Shown: positions 57,014 through 64,000 of the stretch, piece by piece | How positions within the stretch are numbered: position 1 is the first letter of the stretch | Layout of the letters: each line of letters opens with the position of its first letter | Assembly (NCBI GenBank): GCA_016169945.1 | Contig: JADLSH010000185.1 | Coordinates: 861,920-925,919 of the forward strand | Origin: Trachythela sp. YZ-2020 | Lineage: Eukaryota; Cnidaria; Anthozoa; Malacalcyonacea; Clavulariidae | DNA length: 64,000 nucleotides | Reading direction: 5' to 3' | Program-made: the position numbers and the translations under genes | The notes under the pieces: model-generated | The model's database searches: none | What the model was told of the DNA's origin: nothing | The model's input: only the letters and a program-made list of their open reading frames with translations

Positions 57014-57237
57014 CAGGGCCGCACAGTAGGGGGGCGAGCACTTATTTTGGTACTGAATGCAGACTGAGAATGTTATTTAAAATGTTAAAGACTGCAGGAC
57101 ATAAACCAGAAGTACAAAAGTATAGAAATTAATTTTGTAAGCAAGCACATGACACCAAAGATCTTTGAGAACGGAAAATAGCTGGGGTCCCAAAGCTATT
57201 TTTTCCCCCGGCGCCCAAATGTCTCTGTGCGGCCCTG
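57014..57237. mobile_element. hAT-like MITE
   Basis: 224 bp with perfect 13-bp inverted tips cagggccgcacag and a perfect 8-bp duplication acattagg (57006-57013 and 57238-57245). The interior is non-coding. The perfect ends suggest a fairly recent insertion. Confidence 0.95.
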
Positions 57238-57245
57238 ACATTAGG

Positions 57246-57950
57246 TGTAGCTGGACAGCACAAAGATATTAGGATGATTTAGTTCAACAAATTAGAAGCC
57301 ACTTTGCTGCCAAGTTAAACTAGTTAATATTCAGAATTATAACAACATTCTAAAATTATGAAATAATTTTTTTTTCTGTGTCCTGTTAATTATTTATTAT
57401 TAAATATCTATTTCAGAATATAGCAGGGGCCAGAGGGTATCATAGCTTAAAAGGATAACATGAGACATGGCAGGTCTGGTTAACCAAGCAATGCCCAATG
57501 TTTTCCCTGAACAAGTAAAATTGTCTGGTGTCAGACTATAATAGCAAAATAGGATACTTTGCAACTTAATGAATTAAGCAGCAATGAACCTGGAAAGGCA
57601 TTGCTTGTTGAGAAGTGGCTAGGAAAAATCAGTGTAAGCACACAAGTCTATCAGATTGCAAGGGCTTTTTTATTTATGGGGTATTTATCAATATACTAAA
57701 ATCCCACCAGGAAATCTCTCACTATTCCAATGGTTTGTGCCATGCCTTCCTCTTTTTCATAAATTTTAATTTATGTATATGACAGTACAGTACATGATCA
57801 TGAAAAGTACCTGGAATGTTACAAAGTATAATGATAATCGCTTTATGCAGATGAAGTCAACACAATAAACCGAGACAAATAAAAAATACTTCTCAAAAAA
57901 TATATACGTCGAGAAGTATATATTTTTCTGTTTCATATTGTGGCTGTCGT
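57246..57950. other. AT-rich intergenic sequence
   Basis: No gene or paired repeats were found; a minus-strand frame at 57766-57963 is low-complexity. Confidence 0.45.
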
Positions 57951-57954
57951 TCTT

Positions 57955-58200
57955 ATAAACCAAATCTTTATAATAGATCGAGTGTCACTCCATAGATTTT
58001 TATGAGTTCTATCATCTTCGATTAAAAAGGTGTTCGAGAATATCCAGCACTCCAACTCCGCTTCGTCAAAATCGTCGAAAAAATCTGAGTGCTTGACATA
58101 TTTTCTGGTCTTCCAAACCGTTGAAGACCCATGAAAAAGCCTTTGTTGCTTTAAACAGCCTCTAAGAGACGGTTATTAATCTCCAGCATTCACTTTCGAC
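57955..58200 (-). pseudogene. Short gene relic of unknown function downstream of a promoter-like repeat
   Basis: ATG at about 58200 opens MATVESECWRLITVS. A one-base shift later the reading continues GCLKQQRLFHGSSTVWKT, then KHSDFFDDFDEAELECWIFS and NLWSDTRSII. Composition is protein-like (acidic and aromatic). An 80-bp segment directly upstream is shared with the region before P1, which suggests both belong to mobile units with a common promoter type. Product not recognised. Confidence 0.35.
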
Positions 58201-58217
58201 CGTAGCCATTTTGAAAT

Positions 58218-58300
58218 ATTTTCGCGCTGCGTGACCACTAAGACCGGAATTCACAGCGCGCTTCAAGCCTTGTGACGTCATTATGCATAAGGTCTATTCT
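58218..58300 (-). promoter_or_regulatory. Promoter-like repeat, second copy
   Basis: Reverse complement of 45344-45425 with scattered changes; shares gaccttatgca, atgacgtc, gcttgaagcgc and gcgaaaatat. ATGACGTCA here is a perfect CRE-like site. Confidence 0.4.
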
Positions 58301-58589
58301 GTATCCCTCGAAGCATTCCATTACGAAGCACTTGATGTGGATCATTATCGGGTGAGCACCATTACTGTGTGCATTTTTGTTCCATAGTTCGCATTTTATA
58401 AGAGGAAGCGTTAAGGCAACGTGTTTCGGCGTTTTAAGAATAATAAATAGCAATTTGGAACCGAAATAATGCCTGAGAACTACAAAAGGTGAAAGTTTTC
58501 AAATAGGCGCGCGAAGTCGGGAAGAGTTGCTAAACTCCGAATTCGAGCCGAACAAATTCCGACGAAAGATCCAGCCGGGGTGGGAAGCG

Positions 58590-58672
58590 GTCGACCGAGG
58601 TGCGACCTAGGTTTAACCTAGGTTTAACCTAGGTCTGACTTATGTTTGACCTAGGTTCGACCTAGGTTTAAC
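58590..58672. repeat. Short tandem repeat of cctaggtttaa
   Basis: Six or seven units of about 11 bp (gacctaggttt/aacctaggttt) just upstream of the Ty3/gypsy LTR. Confidence 0.8.
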
Positions 58673-58787
58673 TTTAGAATTGGTCATTGAAAATATAGAC
58701 ATGTGTCATTAAAAAGATTAGATCCCTAATTAACCTAGGTAAATAAGCACTGCATTTATGGACAATAAGATTAGAAACTTGGCGCAA

Positions 58788-59163
58788 TGTAAGCTAAAAC
58801 TGAATTATTCCTAATTCTAACCAGATACTAGAAATTTTAAATATCCGGCGTTTGATAATTGCAAGGATTAGCAGAAAATACCATTCAAATATACGTAGTT
58901 TTCATGTAAAGGGTTTAGCTAACCTTTCCGCAGCCCGCTGAGTCGTAACTTCGAAAAAAGGGTCGTTACGTACCTGACGTATTTGTATATATTATGTTAA
59001 TGTTGGATAAAATGGGACATCAGGAGCGATGGGGGATAGTTATAAAAAGGGGGGGGGAGACATATAAACATAAACTTAAACAGAAACAGGAGTTAGAGTA
59101 TATATTTGATACGCGTTGTAACTAACATGTTTTTATTAAAAGAACCATAAAAACCAGTTTATA
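58788..59163 (+). repeat. 5' LTR of the Ty3/gypsy element
   Basis: Starts TGTAAGCT; 58795-58975 aligns with the 3' LTR fragment. The rest (58976-59163) has no counterpart because the 3' LTR is truncated. The right edge is estimated from the primer-binding site. Confidence 0.7.
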
Positions 59164-59264
59164 TTTGGCGGCGAGGATTAACAAACCACTTACTTAGATG
59201 TTGGCTGCGTTGACAAGCAGAAATATACAACTATAAAGCAGCAAGAACTGAGATATTGACCAAT

Positions 59265-60102
59265 ATGGCGGCAATGACGAGCACGTCAATACTTTATTTC
59301 GACCCGATCTTCATCCGGACGATACTTTACGGGCTTTTGATGAATTTGTTCAGACCTTCGACCTGCGATATGATGCCCAACACCCTGAAACTCCGAAAAC
59401 ATCCCTGGATGCGGCCATTGAACGGTGGAAACTTGCAAACGAAGATAAAAAGCCAACGCTCGATGACTATGACAACATTTGCGATAAATGGCGATCAAAA
59501 GATCGAGTGACAAAACTTCTCGGTATATTCTCCTCGAAACGATTGTTCGCCGACTGGAAAGTTGCAGAAGCAGATGATCTCAAAATAAATAAGGCGACAA
59601 GGAAACATTTTGTAACAACAATACAAAAGTACTACAAACCAACAGAAAATCTTACACTCAAAAACCACCAGTTCCGGTCTTTGGCACAGGGCGCCCATGA
59701 GTCATTTCGACATTTTGTAATCGTGTACATAAAGCAGCTCAGCACTGTAATTTCAAATGCCACAATGACGATTGCACTGCCGAGGATACTGCCATACGCG
59801 ACCAGATAATTATTGGCACCACACATGAGAAAATCAGAGAGGAAGCACTCAAAAATTCACGGGACCTCCTACAATTACGCAAGGAAGGAATGGGAATTGA
59901 AAGTGCTACCAAAGGACTGGCAGAACTCAACAATGAAAATTCAGTAAACAAAATGGGCAAATATTCCATTAAAAACCTGAAGAAGAAACCTGAAACTGGA
60001 AAGCCTCGATATTGTTTCTACTGTGGACAAGACATCAAGACGCCTGTTATCGCTCACCTCAAATCCTGCAGAGCACGAACCAGCAAATGTAATTTCTTCT
60101 AA
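59265..60102 (+). pseudogene. Ty3/gypsy gag
   Basis: ATG 59265 is followed by an early frameshift. The conserved frame carries RVTKLLGIFSSKRLFADWK, KYYKPTENLTLKNHQFRSL and, after a second shift near 59730, CTAEDTAIRDQI-type sequence. The C-terminus has the zinc-binding stretch CFYCGQDIKTPVIAHLKSC. The protein would form the retroelement particle and bind its RNA. The join from the zinc motif to the protease end is shortened, with loss of the protease catalytic part. Confidence 0.75.
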
Positions 60103-60286
60103 TAACAGCCCGACAATACCAGTTCTTGGAATTGCCAAATGCGCTGTCACATCTGGTTCCACATCTACTCCAGTTGATTGGCACATAATTGATCACCCAT
60201 GCGAGCCAGTATTTGCAGGACAAAGTGCAGTACAACTAGGGATGATCTAGTTTGACCCTCAGCCCCAAGTTTACAAACCAGTACAA

Positions 60287-60654
60287 ATGATCCAGTCTAG
60301 CAACAAAGGAGCGCTTCAAGATATCTTAAAGAAATATCCGCAGAATTTTGAAGGGCTTGGGAAGGTGGAAAACCATCAAGTTAAACTGCATGTCGACCAC
60401 AGTGTGAAACCGGTCGCCTCCCCAGTTCGGCCAGTGCCATATCACTTAAAGGAACGTGTTACCAAAGAGATTGAGAAGATGATAGCCCAAGACGCCATTG
60501 AAGAGCATCCACCGATAGAACCAGCACCTTGGGTGTCAAACGCAGTTTTTACACCCAAGGCAGACGGCGCCATTCGTATGACCCTAGACGCTCGCAACGT
60601 GAACAAAGCCATCCAAGCTTCTAACCTGCCCATCCCAAAGGCAAGAAGATATTA
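60287..60654 (+). pseudogene. Ty3/gypsy pol, protease end and start of reverse transcriptase
   Basis: Reads KKYPQNFEGLGKVENHQVKL, then the DHSVKPVASPVRPVPYHLKE spacer and APWVSNAVFTPKADGAIRM, as in Ty3/gypsy reverse transcriptase. A one-base shift at about 60640 separates it from the next frame. Confidence 0.75.
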
Positions 60655-61835
60655 AAGCTGAACTCAGCGGGGCGAAGATATTATCGAAAATGGACTTTAC
60701 GTCGGCATTTTGGAAAATTGAACTTCACCCAGATTCCCCGTACCTTACAGTGTTTCACGGCAACGACAAACTATACCGATATAAGCGGCTCACCATGGGC
60801 GTAATGCCAGCACAAGGTGAACTTAATATGGCTCTTCAACCGCTTTTCGCGCACATACCACAAACACACCTTATTCATGACGACCTTATCGTGGCAACAG
60901 AAACCGATGCAGAGCACAATTCCGCGATTACAGCCGTCATGCAAGCCATCACTAACGCTGGTATAACCCTTAATCCAAACAAGTTCACTTTTGGAACCTC
61001 TGAAATTGAATTCTGGGGTCTCCGTATTGGCTGCGAAGGAGTACGACCAGATCCCGCCAAAATGGAAGTACTAAATCACATTACACCACCTCGATCAAGG
61101 AAAGAATTCATCAGTTTTCTCTGTATGATGCAGTCCAACGCCGATTTAATTCCAAACTTTGCACAGCACGCATCCAGATTGAGAGAGCTGGCCAAGAAAC
61201 ACAGTCGATTCACATGGACGAAAGAGCACCATGCAGCATATGAAGCAATGATCGAACGATTTACGGCGAGTACACTACTCGAGTATTTCGACATGGGCAT
61301 GCAAACTTTCATTTTCACCGAGGCACACATTGCTGGACTTGGAGCCGTGCTGGCACCAGGAAAGACTCTGGAGAGCGCCAGACCAATTGCCATAGCTTCT
61401 AGAACAACAAGCAAGGCCGAGCAGCGCTATCCACAAATTGACCTTGAAGTCCTTGGTATTGATTTCGCTCTACGACGATTTCGCAACTACATTCTGGGTT
61501 CCCCAACCAAAATCCAGGTGATAACTGATCATAAACCTTCATGCTGTATCTTCAACGGCAACCGCAAAGGCTCGATTCGTACAGAAAGAATAAAGCTCCG
61601 TCGTCAAGACATCATATTTACTGGGGCCTACAATGTGGGAAAGTTAACCAGATCGACTACCTATCCCGACACGCGAAACTACCACACGAAACCAATCGCG
61701 AAACTACCACGGGAGGAACAAACTGAAGCGGATGACCTCAATAACCTCTTGTACATACTTCATACAACGCCAGCCATTGACTGCATAGGCATTGGGGCTA
61801 TTGCGCAAGTCACAAGTGAAGACCAGACACTGTAA
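60655..61835 (+). pseudogene. Ty3/gypsy pol, reverse transcriptase and RNase H
   Basis: 381 codons from 60690 are open. The reverse transcriptase has KMDFTSAFWKIELHPDSPYL, YKRLTMGVMPAQGE and LIHDDLIVAT (60871-60888), where the usual YxDD reads IHDD. The thumb/connection (PPRSRKEFISFL) and RNase H (GLGAVLAPG, EQRYPQIDLEVLGIDFALRR) follow. In RNase H the first catalytic Asp of the usual FTDAS reads FTEA, which probably inactivates it. The tail beyond 61640 is frameshifted. Confidence 0.85.
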
Positions 61836-61869
61836 AAGTTAGCAGCACGCGTCAAGAAAGGGCACAGAC

Positions 61870-62361
61870 TTGGATCTCAAAGACAGAATCTGCCGAAGTT
61901 CAGCGTTTCGACCCATCCTCCCACAACTCACAGTCACCGGGAATGGCATTATTCTCAAAGATGAAAGGATCATCCTTCCGACTAAACTCCAAGAAAGAGC
62001 TATCCAGATTGCACACAAGGGAGCCCATCCAGGACAGGAGGGATTGAAACGACGTCTTAGACATCATTTTTTCTTTCACGGCATGGATAAGAAAGTTGAA
62101 GAATTTGTAAAGTCATGCGACTGCAACATCTTTGTGGATAAGAAGACCAAGGAGCCAATTAAATCACACCGAGTACCAGAGAAGTGCTGGGAAACAGTCG
62201 CAATGGATCTATTTGGACCAATGGCATCATCCAATTTTGATCCAAACATTTGGTGGTAGTACAAGGCCCAGTGTCAAGATTCCCTGCCCCGAAGTTAATC
62301 GCATCAACAACCGCAGACAAAGTCATACCTGCCTTGACAGAAATTTACGAAAAATACGGAT
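61870..62361 (+). pseudogene. Ty3/gypsy integrase, truncated
   Basis: Has the zinc-binding HHCC start (HKGAHPGQEGLKRRLRHHFF ... SCDC, with the usual C-x2-C altered) and the first catalytic block (ETVAMDLFGPM). After a frameshift at about 62257 it continues FPAPKLIASTTADKV-like and stops at the 3' LTR before the remaining catalytic residues. Confidence 0.75.
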
Positions 62362-62542
62362 TGTATGCTCAATCCTCATTATATGGTTATTATTCCTAAT
62401 TCTAAACAGATACTAGAAATTTTAAATATTTAAGGATTAGCAGAAAATACCATTCAAATATACGTAGTTTTCATGTAAAGGGTTTAGCTAATCCTTTCCG
62501 CAGCCCGCTGAGTCGTAACTTCGAAAAAGAGTCGTTACGTAC
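62362..62542 (+). repeat. 3' LTR fragment of the Ty3/gypsy element
   Basis: Starts TGTATGCTC and aligns with 58795-58975 (shared aaataccattcaaatatacg and ccgcagcccgctgagtcgta). It is cut at gttacgtac. Confidence 0.75.
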
Positions 62543-64000
62543 ATATATGAGCAGGCTCTGTTTATTGGTTGGTTATGAAAATAAGTGACAGTAAAGTATA
62601 AAAATCGTCTTTCTAAAGAACGAGTCATTAACTCTGATTACTTTTGTTTGAGAAGATCAATCACAAAATATGTTCATATTAAGTACCAGGCACTTACCGC
62701 GAAAGAAATGTTTTAAACAAAGGAAAAGCAGGGGTTGTGAGAAGACTACAGAAGTTGAGGAGGACATAAACGATAAGTAGTTAGCATACTAATCCACGAG
62801 CTAACGGCGCGAAGCCTCGTGCGAGGGTACCAATTTCGGGAATGTGTCAACATAGCAGAATGCAAAGTCGTCCGCAATTATGTCATGGATCGTACGTCAT
62901 GGACAGAGTTTTTTGTTACGCGCATACGCCAGCACAAATCGAGAGAAGATTGGTATCTATGAAGTTTATGATTGGCTAAGATAAAGATTTTGTTTTTTCA
63001 GAGCGGACATCAGACGTTTGACTGTCAATATTTCATTTTGCAATAATTTTTTATAAGTTTTATTATTTACGGACTGCAAGTAAACTACAACGACAAACGT
63101 TCTTGAACAAGTGTTTGCGCTTTATGGGATTGTTATATCAGAACTGAAATCAAGCTTTAAGGTTTTAAAATTTCGTGGGCCTGTCAAAGATGAAACCCAA
63201 AAAGAAACTTGAAAATTTTACAGTAATAATGGCGAATATTGGTAACCTGCATTGAACTGAAAAATATTTTACTATTATCTCCATTGCGTTACGTACAGTG
63301 TTCATTCCAGGAATTCAGCCGGGTTTTTTGTTTATATATTATGGTGTTTTTAACAGTCCTTTATAACCATACAATGAGGATTGAGCAAAACATATTTCAA
63401 ATAAACTAATTCAAAACGTTTGTAATGAATATAATTTATTTAACAGTTTCTCCTCTATAGCTGAAAGGGATTTGCAGTGGAGTTTCACGAACATATTTCG
63501 AAACGTTTTACAAAAGTGGCAAGCTAAATTTTACTTTGTTGAAGCGTATAGTGAATGCCTACGCAATGTATAATTCTATACTTGAAAGTATGAATATTTT
63601 CAGTTTTTCCATTTTGGGCACAAATTTATAATTTTATGTTATATAGCATGGCAACCACTGATTGCGCATGCATATACCTTTAACAATTGATATTTCATGT
63701 GCACGAATATGACGATAATAATATTTTTGAACTATAGTTGGTAGAAAGGGCGAGGGGTTGCTGCATGCATGTATAATTCTAGTACATACGGGAATACATA
63801 CCCACACATCTCGTTCCATTGAAAATGAACCCTTTCTTACATACACTTGTAAGAACCTAAGGTGTTATTGCACGAGCGACTACCATTAGAACCACAAGAG
63901 TATGATGAACATTCATCAATATCTAAGCAAAAGATTTAAAGAGATATTGGAAAATTTTCCGATAACATTATTAGATACACATACAAACACACATGGAATA
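62543..64000. other. AT-rich sequence without a recognised gene
   Basis: The only structure seen is the dispersed repeat at 63705-63785. A TATA-like phrase near 62600 is not followed by a convincing frame. Confidence 0.5.
63705..63785. repeat. Dispersed repeat, copy 2
   Basis: Counterpart of 39795-39880 (aatatttttgaactat, gggttgctgcatgcatgtat). Confidence 0.55.

Larger units (their letters stand above)
58788..62542 (+). mobile_element. Decayed Ty3/gypsy LTR retrotransposon
   Basis: The 5' LTR (58788 to about 59163) is followed by a primer-binding-like TGGCGGCGAGGATTAAC (59166-59182), gag, reverse transcriptase, RNase H and part of integrase in the normal order. A truncated 3' LTR (62362-62542) follows. 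The protease region is mostly deleted and the integrase core is cut short at the 3' LTR. Several frameshifts make it inactive. Confidence 0.88.

Overview
The window reads as nuclear DNA of a marine invertebrate, most likely a cnidarian (inference). It is AT-rich, uses GT-AG introns and has very low gene density. Nearly all recognisable sequence is transposon: hAT-like MITEs, CR1/L2-type LINEs, Ty3/gypsy and BEL/Pao LTR elements, a tRNA-derived SINE, and several elements I cannot place in a named family. The only convincing host sequence is one LDL-receptor YWTD exon (40664-41042, minus). A possible last exon of an unknown gene lies at 30108-30391. No rRNA, functional tRNA or CRISPR was seen.

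1-9.3 kb: a hAT-like MITE, then a roughly 6.1 kb palindrome (arms 2225-4550 and 6004-8360). Each arm carries a copy of a single-exon RPA70-like single-strand DNA-binding protein gene. Arrays of a 57-bp minisatellite sit at the junctions, and an odd shuffled mosaic lies at the palindrome centre. Each gene copy has a different inactivating lesion. 10-13.5 kb: five hAT-like elements nested three deep, each with an 8-bp target duplication still readable. 14-16.9 kb: a 2.9 kb terminal-inverted-repeat (TIR) element with a perfect 9-bp target duplication and remnants of a spliced gene. 18.4-25.4 kb: a decayed BEL/Pao element on the minus strand.

27-45 kb: decayed coding sequence, a SINE cluster, a LINE split by a 2.4 kb element with a 6-bp duplication, a second LINE with a 2A-like motif, a HECT-ligase-like pseudogene, the LDL-receptor exon and small MITEs. 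45-56 kb: two inverted copies (P1, P2) of a decayed gene that I tentatively link to the N-terminus of a transposon DNA polymerase B protein. P1 is interrupted by a hAT-like element and by a 4.2 kb element 'T' with TIRs of about 0.6 kb and one acidic zinc-finger-like gene. P2 preserves both empty sites. 57-62.5 kb: a hAT-like MITE, a short decayed gene and a frameshifted Ty3/gypsy element. The last 1.5 kb holds no gene that I can support.

The best candidates for undescribed systems are the RPA-gene palindrome with its minisatellite junctions, element T, the 9-bp-duplication element with its spliced gene, and the 6-bp-duplication element whose ends are made of short GGCGAGTTAA-like repeats. Family names rest on motif recognition from memory; nothing was searched.
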